Positions 8,563 through 17,116 of a stretch of DNA of 64,000 bases are shown here, one piece after another (positions within the stretch are counted from its first letter, which is position 1; the number at the start of each line of letters is the position of its first letter). The DNA comes from Sulfurospirillum tamanense. GTDB lineage: Bacteria > Campylobacterota > Campylobacteria > Campylobacterales > Campylobacteraceae. The stretch spans positions 62,001 to 126,000 of the forward strand of contig NZ_JAFHKK010000002.1 in NCBI RefSeq assembly GCF_016937535.1, written 5' to 3'. Under the pieces are notes generated by a model, which saw nothing but the letters and a program-made list of their open reading frames with translations, searched no databases and had not been told where the DNA came from. Position numbers and translations under genes: made by a program.

Positions 8563-8566
8563 GTAA
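8557..8566. repeat. One-mismatch palindrome spanning the serA start codon
   Basis: ATACATGTAA; the minus-strand ATG in its centre is the serA start codon (8562-8560). Confidence 0.6.
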
Positions 8567-8571
8567 CGCTC

Positions 8572-9654
8572 CTAGCGATGGGTTTTGGCAAAAGAGTGCA
8601 TGAGGTCTACAAGAGCCTGTACACCTTCTTTGCGCATAGCATTGTAAATAGAAGCCCGCAAACCACCTACTGAACGGTGGCCTTTGAGACCCACCATCTG
8701 CTCTTTTTGAGCAAGGTCTAAAAGGGCGGCTTCTAGTGTTTTATCTTTGTCTTTGATGTTAAAAGAGACGTTCATCAGCGAGCGGGACCCAGGGAGTGCG
8801 TGCCCCACATAGAACCCTTCGCTTGCGTCAATAGCATTGTAGAGTAGGGCTGCTTTTTCTTCATTGTACTGTCGTACTGCTTCTACGCCCCCTTGCGCTT
8901 TTATCCATTTCATAGTGAGACCCAAGAGATAGATGCCAAAAGTGGGTGGAGTGTTGTATAAAGAGTTGGCTTCTGCGTGGGTTTGGTAGCGTAGCATGGT
9001 AGGCACTGTTTCATTTACTCTTTCTAGTAAATTGCGTTTGATGATAACAATGGTAACCCCAGAAGGCCCTGCATTTTTCTGTGCCCCTGCAAACAAAAGA
9101 CTTGTTTTATTCCAGTCAATGGGGTACGAAAAAATATCACTGGAAGCATCCACTACAAGAGGGGCAGTGGCGTCGGGGAATGTTTTGTATTGGGTGCCAT
9201 AAATAGTGTTATTAGAAGTTATGTAAGCATAATCAGCCTCATCGCTAAAGGCAATATTTTCAGGAATATGCGTATAGCCACTCTCTTTGGAGCTAGCAAC
9301 GACGCGGGTGTTTAATCCCATGATTTTGGCTTCTTTAATCGCTTTGGAAGACCAAGTGCCTGTGTCGACAAACTCAATAACGCCCCCTTGGGAGAGGTTA
9401 AGTGGCACCATAGCAAATTGCAGTGAAGCGCCCCCTTGGAGAAATAAAACATCATAATCTTCGGGTACATGTAAGAGTGTTTTGATGTCTTCTATGGCTC
9501 TGTTGTGCACTTCTTCATACATAGAAGAACGGTGAGAGGCTTCCATGATGGAAAGCCCATGCCCATGAAAGTCAAGTAGGTGTGTTTGGGCTTCTTTAAG
9601 AACTTCTTGAGGAATCATAGAAGGGCCTGCGCCAAAATTGATGGCTGATTGCAT
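8572..9654 (-). CDS. serC: Phosphoserine aminotransferase
   Basis: A 360-residue SerC, a PLP enzyme that makes phosphoserine from 3-phosphohydroxypyruvate and glutamate. NFGAGPSMIP at the N-terminus is the family start. The PLP lysine is in FAGAQKNAGPSG, and GLKGHRSVGGLRAS near the C-terminus is a phosphate-binding region. It lies nine bases before serA on the same strand, so the two steps of serine synthesis are co-transcribed. A one-mismatch palindrome copy (9465-9474) is read as LHV. Confidence 0.95.
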   Translation of the reverse strand: MQSAINFGAGPSMIPQEVLKEAQTHLLDFHGHGLSIMEASHRSSMYEEVHNRAIEDIKTLLHVPEDYDVLFLQGGASLQFAMVPLNLSQGGVIEFVDTGTWSSKAIKEAKIMGLNTRVVASSKESGYTHIPENIAFSDEADYAYITSNNTIYGTQYKTFPDATAPLVVDASSDIFSYPIDWNKTSLLFAGAQKNAGPSGVTIVIIKRNLLERVNETVPTMLRYQTHAEANSLYNTPPTFGIYLLGLTMKWIKAQGGVEAVRQYNEEKAALLYNAIDASEGFYVGHALPGSRSLMNVSFNIKDKDKTLEAALLDLAQKEQMVGLKGHRSVGGLRASIYNAMRKEGVQALVDLMHSFAKTHR

Positions 9655-9719
9655 GTTGTCTCCTTAGGTTAAATGTGCAAGATTTGGGATACAAAAAAGT
9701 GAGATTGTATCAAAGGAAA

Positions 9720-10547
9720 CTATAAAATCTTATGAAGCGTGGTGGCATTGCCCATCCAAGAGGAGAGCGCGTCCCAATCGCCTTTCTCAATCATGGTTTT
9801 GGCACTGTGAAGCTCTTTTTCAAAAAGGTTGATGGATTCAAGCAAATTGACGCGGTTTTGCATGAAAATTTCGCTCCACATCTGGGGTGAACTTTTGGCA
9901 ATCCGGCTCATGTCACGAAAGCCGCCACCCGCAAGCAAAAGAATACTCTTGGGGTCTTCTTGGCCCATAACGCTATTGGCAAGAGCGTAGCTAAGGGCAT
10001 GGGGAAGGTGGGAGATAAACGAAGCGTGGCGGTCATGAGATGCGGGGTCCATAAAGACGATTTTCATGCCAATGTGGGAAAAAATTTGCACGGAACGCTC
10101 TTTATGTAAATCGCCCGAATTGTCAAAATCACACAAGACCACCACAGCCTCGCGGTACAGTCCCTTCAAGGCTGCACTTGGCCCAAACTTTTCTGTTCCT
10201 GTCATGGGGTGGGCGGCCACAAAGTTGGAGCGAATAGAGGCGGGAACGGAAGCGATAATTTTTGCTTTGGTACTGCCTAAATCCACAATTGTTGTGCGTT
10301 TTGAGACCCCTACAAGCTCTTGAAGGGTTTTGATAATGCCCTCAACGGGGATAGCCAAAAAAATCATATCACACTGTTTGAGCTCTTCAAAAGAGACAAT
10401 TTCACCCACCAAGCCAAGAGAAAGGGCTTCTTCGCAGTGGGTAAGATTGTGGTCAATGCCCACAACTTTTGAGACAAGTTTCGTCTCCTGAAGCGCTAGC
10501 CCTAAAGACCCTCCCATGAGGCCAAGGCCGACAATGCCTACGGTCAT
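9720..10547 (-). CDS. tyrA: Prephenate dehydrogenase
   Basis: A 275-residue TyrA, which oxidises and decarboxylates prephenate to 4-hydroxyphenylpyruvate for tyrosine. The NAD-binding GLGLMGGSLGLAL is at residues about 6-18. The catalytic-region motif HPMTGTEKFGP is near residue 114, and SHLPHALSYALA is the helical domain signature. There is no chorismate mutase or ACT domain. It is divergent from bamA. Confidence 0.93.
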   Translation of the reverse strand: MTVGIVGLGLMGGSLGLALQETKLVSKVVGIDHNLTHCEEALSLGLVGEIVSFEELKQCDMIFLAIPVEGIIKTLQELVGVSKRTTIVDLGSTKAKIIASVPASIRSNFVAAHPMTGTEKFGPSAALKGLYREAVVVLCDFDNSGDLHKERSVQIFSHIGMKIVFMDPASHDRHASFISHLPHALSYALANSVMGQEDPKSILLLAGGGFRDMSRIAKSSPQMWSEIFMQNRVNLLESINLFEKELHSAKTMIEKGDWDALSSWMGNATTLHKIL

Positions 10548-10591
10548 TTTTTACACCTTTTTGGATTTTTACGATGGATTAAATCTTGAGA

Positions 10592-10600
10592 TGGTATTAT
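10592..10600 (+). promoter_or_regulatory. Extended -10 of bamA
   Basis: TGGTATTAT (TGn plus hexamer) lies 46 bases before the bamA ATG in the divergent tyrA/bamA gap. Confidence 0.45.
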
Positions 10601-10646
10601 ATCCACTTTGCTACTAAAAACCTGATTACACAAGGAATCCTTCTTG

Positions 10647-12866
10647 ATGAAAACACTCACCATACTTCCCTTATTAGCAGCAACATCGCTGATGGCCATC
10701 ACCATAGAATCTGTTACTTACAATGGCCTTGTTCGCCTTTCGCCTGATTCAGCAAAAGAGATTACGGGCCTTGAAAAAGGCAAGCAACTTGATATTGAAC
10801 AGGTAGATGTTGCTATCAAAAAACTTTACATGCAAAATTATTTTAATGACATCTGGATAGAAGAAGATGGTGGTCATGTTACTGTTTTTGTCAAAGAAAA
10901 GCCTGCGATTGCACGTATTGAGTTTGAGGGTGTGGGGCAAAATGACAAAGAAGTTCTTGAGCCTCTTTTGGGTGTGCGCAAAGGAATGATGTACGATGAA
11001 AGAACTCTTGCTGAAGCCAAAAAGCGCATTCAACAATTTTTTGAAGCTAAAGGGTTTTTTGATACGGTCGTGGAAGTTAAAAGCGAGCCTCTTGCGCAAG
11101 AGGGAAGCTTACATGTAAAGTTTTTGGTAAACCGCGGTGAAAAGATTATTATCCGTTCTGTGCAAATGTGTGGAGCAGAGGCACTGGGTTATAAAAATGT
11201 TGAACCTGTGCTTGGTAACAAAGAGCGTGAAATGCTAGGGTGGTTTTGGGGATTTAACTCAGGGGAACTAAAAGTACATGAGCTTCCTCTGGACAGCGAC
11301 CGCATTAAAGACGAATACATGAAGCGTGGGCATTTGGATGTGCAAGTATCCACTCCTTTCCTTAAAACCTATACCGACAGCTTTAATGCAACCCTGACAT
11401 ACCAAGTGGTTGAGGGAGAGGTTTATAAGGTGGAATCTATCACCTTTAATGCACCAGAGGGATTGTTGGACGAAGAGGCATTACGTGATGAGCTTTCTCT
11501 TGTGGAGGGCAAGGTGGCGAGTGTTGAACGGTTGCGAAAGGATTTGCAACTTGTAGAAGTTGCGGTTGCGGATCAAGGGTATGCGTTTGTGCGGGTTTTT
11601 CCTGATTTGGTGCAAAACAAAGAAAACAAAACCGTGTCCATTACTTACGTTGTTACTCCAGGCGAAAAAGTGCGCGTGCGCAATGTGCGTATCGCGGGCA
11701 ATACACGTACAATTGACCGCGTTATACGCCGTGAAATGTACTTGACTGAGGGTGCAATGTATAGCCGTACTGACTTGGTGGATTCGCGCAATGCTATTCG
11801 CCGAACGGGCTATTTTGAAGATGCGACCATCACAGAAGAGCGTGTGAGTCGTAATGAAATGGATCTTTTGGTAAGCGTAAAAGAGACATCCACAGGAGCC
11901 ATTAGTGGGGGTATTGGGTATGGAACTTCTGATGGGTTGTTGCTGAGTGCTAGTGTGTCTGATGGCAACGTACTTGGAAGCGGACTGAAGGGAATGGTGA
12001 GCGTGGAACGATCGGAAAAAGAGTTGACAGGACGCATCTCCTTAACCAACCCGCGCGTTTTTGACTCGGTGTATAGTCTGGGAGGAAGTATCTACTCGGA
12101 AGATAATGAATGGATTGATTACGATGAGCAAAAAGTAGGGTTTGATATCTCTTTGGGAAGGCAGTTTGGCCGGTACACTTCCGTGGGGCTAACCTATGTG
12201 CTAGAAGAAGTTGAGTTGTCAAATATGACCCAAGCCTTAAAAGATGAATATGGCTATGAAGAAGGAAAGCGTATTAAAAGCTCTATTGCCCCTTCAGCTT
12301 CTTTTAACAACACAGATGATTATTATCTCCCTCGCTCTGGGGTTAGCGCCAGTGCTTCTTTGGAGTTTGCGGGGCTTGGCGGGGATTATGAATTCGTAAA
12401 AAACCACTACCGCTTTGCTTATTTTTACGGCCTAAAAGATGCGATGGATTATGATTTGATTTTGCGCTACAAAGCACGCCTTTCCCTGGCATGGGATAAT
12501 GGTTATTTGCCCCGCAACGAACGGCTATACTTGGGCGGTGTGAGCAATCTAAGAGGCTTTGCTTCCCGTTCCGTTTCTCCTAAAAACGCCGCTGGCACCC
12601 TCCTTGGTGGAGAGATGTCTTTTGTAAACTCTATCGAAGCGAGCTTTCCTTTGGTGGAACGGCTCAAAATGCGTGGCGCATTATTTTTTGACTATGGGAT
12701 GATTGGAGATAGTAACATCGCCGATGAGACGCGCGCGAGTGCGGGTGTGGTGTTAGAATGGACCTCTCCCCTTGGACCAATTGCGCTTATTTTTGCAGAA
12801 CCCATTGAATCAAAAAGTGGAGACGATACGGCGAGTTTTGAGTTCACAATCGGGCGCCAGTTTTAG
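10647..12866 (+). CDS. bamA: Outer membrane protein assembly factor BamA
   Basis: A 739-residue Omp85 protein, the core of the machine that inserts beta-barrel proteins into the outer membrane. It has an N-terminal signal peptide (MKTLTILPLLAATSLMA), five POTRA-like repeats (about 20-410) and a C-terminal 16-strand barrel. The barrel includes the LRGF motif (LGGVSNLRGFASRS) and a terminal aromatic residue (FTIGRQF). The ATG at 10647 is chosen; a TTG at 10644 is in frame and has slightly better spacing (7 bases) from AAGGA. One exact palindrome copy (11109) is read as LHVK. No other Bam gene is adjacent. Confidence 0.96.
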   Translation: MKTLTILPLLAATSLMAITIESVTYNGLVRLSPDSAKEITGLEKGKQLDIEQVDVAIKKLYMQNYFNDIWIEEDGGHVTVFVKEKPAIARIEFEGVGQNDKEVLEPLLGVRKGMMYDERTLAEAKKRIQQFFEAKGFFDTVVEVKSEPLAQEGSLHVKFLVNRGEKIIIRSVQMCGAEALGYKNVEPVLGNKEREMLGWFWGFNSGELKVHELPLDSDRIKDEYMKRGHLDVQVSTPFLKTYTDSFNATLTYQVVEGEVYKVESITFNAPEGLLDEEALRDELSLVEGKVASVERLRKDLQLVEVAVADQGYAFVRVFPDLVQNKENKTVSITYVVTPGEKVRVRNVRIAGNTRTIDRVIRREMYLTEGAMYSRTDLVDSRNAIRRTGYFEDATITEERVSRNEMDLLVSVKETSTGAISGGIGYGTSDGLLLSASVSDGNVLGSGLKGMVSVERSEKELTGRISLTNPRVFDSVYSLGGSIYSEDNEWIDYDEQKVGFDISLGRQFGRYTSVGLTYVLEEVELSNMTQALKDEYGYEEGKRIKSSIAPSASFNNTDDYYLPRSGVSASASLEFAGLGGDYEFVKNHYRFAYFYGLKDAMDYDLILRYKARLSLAWDNGYLPRNERLYLGGVSNLRGFASRSVSPKNAAGTLLGGEMSFVNSIEASFPLVERLKMRGALFFDYGMIGDSNIADETRASAGVVLEWTSPLGPIALIFAEPIESKSGDDTASFEFTIGRQF
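11109..11118. repeat. TTACATGTAA palindrome in bamA
   Basis: Exact copy, read as LHVK in a POTRA domain. Confidence 0.9.
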
Positions 12867-12922
12867 TGCGCCCCAAATGCATTCTCTAATACTTTTGTGC
12901 TAAAGGCTGTTTGAAGAAGCAA

Positions 12923-14389
12923 CTAACGAAAAGCGATGGCAAAAGAGGCAGGCTTGGTCAGCTTCTTAATTGCTTCTTTGGCTAGGCGCATAGAGATATC
13001 ACTCTTTACATGTAAGGTGTGGTTTTCGTAAAAAAACGTTACAGATGGGTTGCTAAGGTCTGCGTTGAGGCATTTGGCAAAAGAGAGGATAAAGCTTAAC
13101 CAGTTTACAACGTTGGCCTCAGGCAACAACGCACCATAGGCTCCAAAGTCTTCGTAGTTTGGCAGTTTTTTGGCATGGTATTTTACCAAAAGCGCAATAA
13201 GCATTTTTTCTTCATGGGAAAAGCCAAAGTTGAGGTTGTTTAAAATAAAATAAAAACTATGCAAATGCTCCTGATAAACACTCAAATAACTCCCTACAGA
13301 ATGTAGCTTGCCTGCGACAGAAAGTGTTTCTTTGTGCGTTGGGTCAATTTTATGCAAACACACAAGAGCATCAAAAAGTGCCAAAGCCGTCTTTGCAACA
13401 TAAACATCGCCTTTTGGGTTTTGGGAAAAACGGTCCATGAGGCTTTTAAGGCTTGGATTAAAATTTTGAGGAAAAACCCCCCGTTGTGAAGCCAACAAAT
13501 CACTCAAGAAAACCCCTTCACGAACCCCTGCTCCCGAGGTAAGCACTTTTGAGACTCCGAGCTTGTCGAGTAGTTTGCTAAAAATCACACACCCTTCTCG
13601 AATGGTGTCAATGCGATCTTTTTTGAATCCGTAGGGTTTTAAATCCAAAATACTTTTTTCTCCAATGGCCTCAATCCAACTACGGTGTAAAGCAACGTCA
13701 AAGGCAAAGCCGTGGACTGTTTTTAGAGGGTAGAGCTCTTTTTCCATAATAGCATTTGAAAGAGCCCGAAGGGTTCCTCCAATGCCCACGGCGCAAGGTG
13801 AGGCAAAATGGGAAGGGAGGGTTTCAAGAGCATTGTTTAAAAAGGCTTCAAGAGCGCTTCTGTCCTGTTTGGTGTCAAAAAAAAGCTCTTTAAGTCTAAC
13901 GGTGCCAACATTCAAAGAGAACGTATCAACAATCTTTCCTCGGACTATTTTAGCCAACTCTGTAGAGCCCCCGCCAATGTCAATCGTTGTAGCCTCTTCT
14001 AGGTGTGGGAGCAGATTAAGCGCAGCAATTCCCCCATAGCGTGCTTCTGTGTCTCCGTCGATAATGCGCACACTAAAACCTAGTGCTTTTCGCACTTTGG
14101 TCGTAAAGTCGTGTGCATTTGGAGCATCTCTTAGGGCTGATGTGGCAACACACAAGATTTTGGTGCAGGAGAGATTAGAGGCGATACGACTAAAGGCTTC
14201 AAGGGTGTCAAAAGCTTCTTGAATGGGTCTGCTCTGGAGGTGTCCGCCGCGCTCATACGCCCCCTCGCCTAGGCGAACGCGGCTTTTGATTTCTTTAATG
14301 AGGTGAAATCCAAAACGGCTGGTTTTTTCAAACACAGCCATTCGGATAGAATTTGAACCTAAGTCAATAATGGCGGTGCGTTTAGCCAT
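12923..14389 (-). CDS. ppx: Exopolyphosphatase / guanosine pentaphosphatase (Ppx/GppA)
   Basis: A 488-residue Ppx/GppA protein, which removes phosphate from polyphosphate or converts pppGpp to ppGpp. The actin-like ATPase fold has IDLGSNSIRMAVFE at residues 9-22, TIDIGGGSTEL near 138 and a GIGGTLRAL motif. The C-terminal part (about 320-488) is HD-like. The start overlaps the stop of the ferredoxin gene by one base (TAATG), so the two are coupled. Which substrate it prefers cannot be read from the sequence. Confidence 0.9.
   Translation of the reverse strand: MAKRTAIIDLGSNSIRMAVFEKTSRFGFHLIKEIKSRVRLGEGAYERGGHLQSRPIQEAFDTLEAFSRIASNLSCTKILCVATSALRDAPNAHDFTTKVRKALGFSVRIIDGDTEARYGGIAALNLLPHLEEATTIDIGGGSTELAKIVRGKIVDTFSLNVGTVRLKELFFDTKQDRSALEAFLNNALETLPSHFASPCAVGIGGTLRALSNAIMEKELYPLKTVHGFAFDVALHRSWIEAIGEKSILDLKPYGFKKDRIDTIREGCVIFSKLLDKLGVSKVLTSGAGVREGVFLSDLLASQRGVFPQNFNPSLKSLMDRFSQNPKGDVYVAKTALALFDALVCLHKIDPTHKETLSVAGKLHSVGSYLSVYQEHLHSFYFILNNLNFGFSHEEKMLIALLVKYHAKKLPNYEDFGAYGALLPEANVVNWLSFILSFAKCLNADLSNPSVTFFYENHTLHVKSDISMRLAKEAIKKLTKPASFAIAFR
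13006..13015. repeat. TTACATGTAA palindrome in ppx
   Basis: Exact copy, read on the minus strand as LHVK near the C-terminus. Confidence 0.9.
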
Positions 14390-14640
14390 TACTCTTCGTT
14401 TGTAAGTTGTTCGTATTTTAACTTTAGTTCTTCAACGCTCTCTACATTGTCTGGATCGGGAATGATGCATTCAACGGGGCACACGGCAATACACGAAGGC
14501 TCATCAAAATGCCCAACGCACTCGGTACAGCTGTCTGGATCGATAATATAAATGGGATCGGCTTCTTCGATAGCAAAATTAGGGCATTCGTCTCGGCAAG
14601 CATCGCAAGCAATGCACTCTTCGGTAATCATCAATGACAT
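14389..14640 (-). CDS. 2[4Fe-4S] ferredoxin, YfhL type
   Basis: An 83-residue ferredoxin with CIACDACRDECP (about 9-20). Its second motif, CTECVGHFDEPSCIAVCPVEC, has the usual insertion. It is of the same type as the ferredoxin at 4031 but clearly a different sequence. It lies upstream of ppx with a one-base overlap and downstream of the kinase gene. This class often serves anaerobic oxidoreductases or Fe-S related processes; the partner is not seen. Confidence 0.9.
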   Translation of the reverse strand: MSLMITEECIACDACRDECPNFAIEEADPIYIIDPDSCTECVGHFDEPSCIAVCPVECIIPDPDNVESVEELKLKYEQLTNEE

Positions 14641-14722
14641 ACGTCTTCCTTCTCATGGGTAAAATATTGGGTGAGTTATACACTAAAACAACTTTGACGA
14701 AATTTAAAAGAAAGACACTTGG

Positions 14723-16036
14723 CTAGCGGTGGCGTTTTTTGTTGATTTTTTGTTGATTTTTTGGAAGGCTTAAGGAGGCGATGGCCCCTTTTTTCTCTGG
14801 CCGATTGGCAATATGAATGGTTGCCCCAAGGGCATCGGCTGCTCCTTTTGCCAAGAAAAGACCCAAGCCTGTACCACCTTTGTTGCCGTAACGCTTAAAA
14901 GGGGCGAATAAGTCTTTTGTTTCATCAATTCCCTCTCCCTCATCTTCAACAGTAACCATGAATTCTAAAGGCGTCTCGTAGGCACGAATAGTAATGGTGC
15001 CTTCATTGGGGGAAAATTTAATGGCATTTTGGACAAAGTTTTGCAAAATATGAATAAGAAGAGTTTTTTGTGTGACGATTTGGTAGTATTTTGTTTGGAT
15101 GTCTAGCTGAATTTTTTTACCCTCTTGGTGGGCTAGAATTTTAAAGTTGGTGACGCGCTCTTGTAAAAAGGCCACTAAATCAATAGGTGCAGGCTCTTCA
15201 AATTGGGCACCTTCTTGGCGACCAATTTCTAAGATGGCCCCTATCATCGCATTCATTTCATTTATGGCTTGGATATTGCTTTGCAGTGCTTCAATGTATT
15301 TTTCGCTCTCTCTGGGTCGCAACAAGGTGACTTCATTTTTTGTTTTCATAACCGCTAATGGGGTTTTTAGTTCATGGGCTGTACCAATAAATAGCTCTTT
15401 TTGATACTTAACAAAGGTTTGAATTCGGTCAATTAAACGGTTAATCCCCTTTCCCAAGGGCAAAAATTCTTCAGGCAGTGTGTCGGTATCCACAGGACGC
15501 AAAAAAGCTTCATTCATGGCTGAGAGTTTGTTGGCAAGAATTTTAATAGGCACAAGCAGCATTCGAGAGAGAAAGAGCGCGTAAAATAAGATAAGAAAAA
15601 TAGCACTTAAATTAATCAATAAAATATCACGTAAAATACGTTCAAGCATTTTGTCTGTTTGGGTGATTTCTTGAGTGAGCACTACAAAAGCATGGGGATG
15701 TGCCCAGATGGGTTGAAAAATAGAAAGAAGTTGCTGATCGCCTTTGGCGTGTTGTTTAAGTTCTACAGTACGATTTTTTTTTGGCAAGAAAACAACTTTA
15801 GCGCGAATCTCTGGTGGCAAAACAGGGTGAATGAAAGCGTATTCGAGGGCTGTGTTTGAGGGGGCAATCTCTTTTTCGATAACCGCGGCATAATCACGCA
15901 AAGAGCTCGTGATGGTTTCAAAGACGGAAATTTTAATGGTTTGGTATAAAATGGCGGAAAAGATGACAATTAGTGTGGCCGAAGCCGACACTAATTGTAG
16001 AATAAACTTAGTTCTTATACTTTTTTGGGAAAGCAA
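14723..16036 (-). CDS. Sensor histidine kinase, partner of the CosR-type regulator
   Basis: A 437-residue membrane kinase. There is one membrane segment near 10-32, a periplasmic region, and a second segment near 135-160. A HisKA domain follows with AHELKTPLAVMKTK, whose His is the phospho-acceptor. The ATPase domain shows the N box (NFVQNAIKFS), G1 (EDEGEGID) and G2 (GTGLGLFLAKG). It overlaps the end of the cosR-like gene by 22 bases, so both are made from one transcript. The ligand is unknown; the sensor domain is not one I recognise. Confidence 0.9.
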   Translation of the reverse strand: MLSQKSIRTKFILQLVSASATLIVIFSAILYQTIKISVFETITSSLRDYAAVIEKEIAPSNTALEYAFIHPVLPPEIRAKVVFLPKKNRTVELKQHAKGDQQLLSIFQPIWAHPHAFVVLTQEITQTDKMLERILRDILLINLSAIFLILFYALFLSRMLLVPIKILANKLSAMNEAFLRPVDTDTLPEEFLPLGKGINRLIDRIQTFVKYQKELFIGTAHELKTPLAVMKTKNEVTLLRPRESEKYIEALQSNIQAINEMNAMIGAILEIGRQEGAQFEEPAPIDLVAFLQERVTNFKILAHQEGKKIQLDIQTKYYQIVTQKTLLIHILQNFVQNAIKFSPNEGTITIRAYETPLEFMVTVEDEGEGIDETKDLFAPFKRYGNKGGTGLGLFLAKGAADALGATIHIANRPEKKGAIASLSLPKNQQKINKKRHR

Positions 16037-16686
16037 AAGCGGTAACCCCGACGTCGAACGGTTTCGATCGTTGAGATATTGAGCGGTTTATCCATCTTTT
16101 GACGGATTTGGTTAATAGCAACTTCAATGACGTTAGGGGTGACAAGTTCAGGCTCTTCCCAAATAGCATCCAAAAGTTGCTCTTTAGAGACAATTTGGTC
16201 ACTGTGGCGCGCAAGGTGGGTTAAGACTTCAAAGGGCTTGCCTTTGAGTTCAATGTCTTGACCTTTGTAAGTGATTTTTTCTTCATCAGGGTCAATGACC
16301 AAGTCATCGATTTTAATAACGTTTGTGCCACCAAAGCGAAGTCTCGCTTCGATACGTGCCACTAAAATATCAAAATCAAAAGGTTTTTTGATGTAATCAT
16401 CCGCACCCGATTTGAGGGCTTTGATTTCGCTCTCTTTATCGTCTTTGGCAGAGAGGATGACCGCAGCTGTGCGCGGAGACTTTTGTTTGACGAGGCTGAT
16501 TAAATCAATGCCATCGCCATCAGGCAACATCCAGTCAGACAAGACTAGATCATAGTTGCGAATGCCGATGTAGTATTCGGCGTCTTTGAAGTTCTCAGAA
16601 CTATCTGTTTGGTAACCAAACTCTTGGAGACCTTCGGCGATGGTTTTGTTGAGGGTTACTTCATCTTCAACGATTAGTATCCGCAT
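16015..16686 (-). CDS. cosR: CosR/HP1043-type OmpR-family response regulator
   Basis: A 223-residue regulator with a receiver domain (1-115) and a winged helix (about 125-220). The DNA-binding half, from EIKALKSGADDYIKKPF to RRRGYRFCFPKK, matches what I know of Campylobacter CosR and Helicobacter HP1043, essential regulators of oxidative-stress and central genes. Those are orphan proteins with altered phospho-acceptor sites. Here D51 (LVLSDWMLPDGDG), the acidic pair E7/D8 and K101 in IKKPF are intact, and a kinase gene overlaps it. It is therefore probably a phosphorylated, two-component form. It has a near-consensus promoter. Confidence 0.88.
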   Translation of the reverse strand: MRILIVEDEVTLNKTIAEGLQEFGYQTDSSENFKDAEYYIGIRNYDLVLSDWMLPDGDGIDLISLVKQKSPRTAAVILSAKDDKESEIKALKSGADDYIKKPFDFDILVARIEARLRFGGTNVIKIDDLVIDPDEEKITYKGQDIELKGKPFEVLTHLARHSDQIVSKEQLLDAIWEEPELVTPNVIEVAINQIRQKMDKPLNISTIETVRRRGYRFCFPKKV

Positions 16687-16719
16687 TTAGATTTCCTTAA
16701 GGTAAAAATTTATGGGGGG

Positions 16720-16748
16720 ATTGTATCATAATTTAAGCGTTATTTCAA
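16720..16748 (-). promoter_or_regulatory. Sigma-70 type promoter of cosR-kinase operon
   Basis: On the minus strand TTGAAA (16748-16743) and TACAAT (16725-16720) are separated by 17 bases, and the start codon is about 33 bases further on. It is among the best promoters in the window. Confidence 0.75.
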
Positions 16749-16765
16749 GATTTTTTAATGTTTTT

Positions 16766-17116
16766 TTAATATATTTTTTCTAAGCACGCGCCGACGGTGC
16801 ATTCAGGAAGAATGTCCGGCTTGGATAAAGAGAGTTTTAGGGATGTGATGGGTGGGAATGCTGTTTTTAGCAAAGGAGCAAGCATTAAAAGTGCTTCTTC
16901 AACCGTTTCAAACTGCTCACGAATAAGGGTCTCTTTAACCAATGAAACCACCTGTGCATAATCAATGCTCAAAGGCGTATCGTTACATGTAAAGCTCCCC
17001 TCAAAAATTACCCTTTGAGGTGTAATGCGCTCTTCAGGCAACAGACCAATGATGGTTTCAAAGGTAAGGTCTTTTACAAAGATAGTCACCTTAGATAACT
17101 TGCTTTTCTTTTCCAC
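16766..17116 (-). CDS. folB: Dihydroneopterin aldolase family protein
   Basis: A 116-residue FolB-type protein, which splits dihydroneopterin in folate synthesis. The GLLPEER motif near residue 24 matches the GxxxxER substrate region of the family. It overlaps plsY by 26 bases. The neighbouring folK (39602) catalyses the next step but is elsewhere. One exact palindrome copy (16983) is read as FTCN. Confidence 0.75.
   Translation of the reverse strand: MEKKSKLSKVTIFVKDLTFETIIGLLPEERITPQRVIFEGSFTCNDTPLSIDYAQVVSLVKETLIREQFETVEEALLMLAPLLKTAFPPITSLKLSLSKPDILPECTVGACLEKIY
16983..16992. repeat. TTACATGTAA palindrome in folB
   Basis: Exact copy, read on the minus strand as TCN. Confidence 0.9.

Noticed and set aside
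12852-12873. GGGCGC/GCGCCC hairpin at the end of bamA
   Set aside because: Six base pairs only, with a 10-base loop and no T run; not convincing as a terminator.
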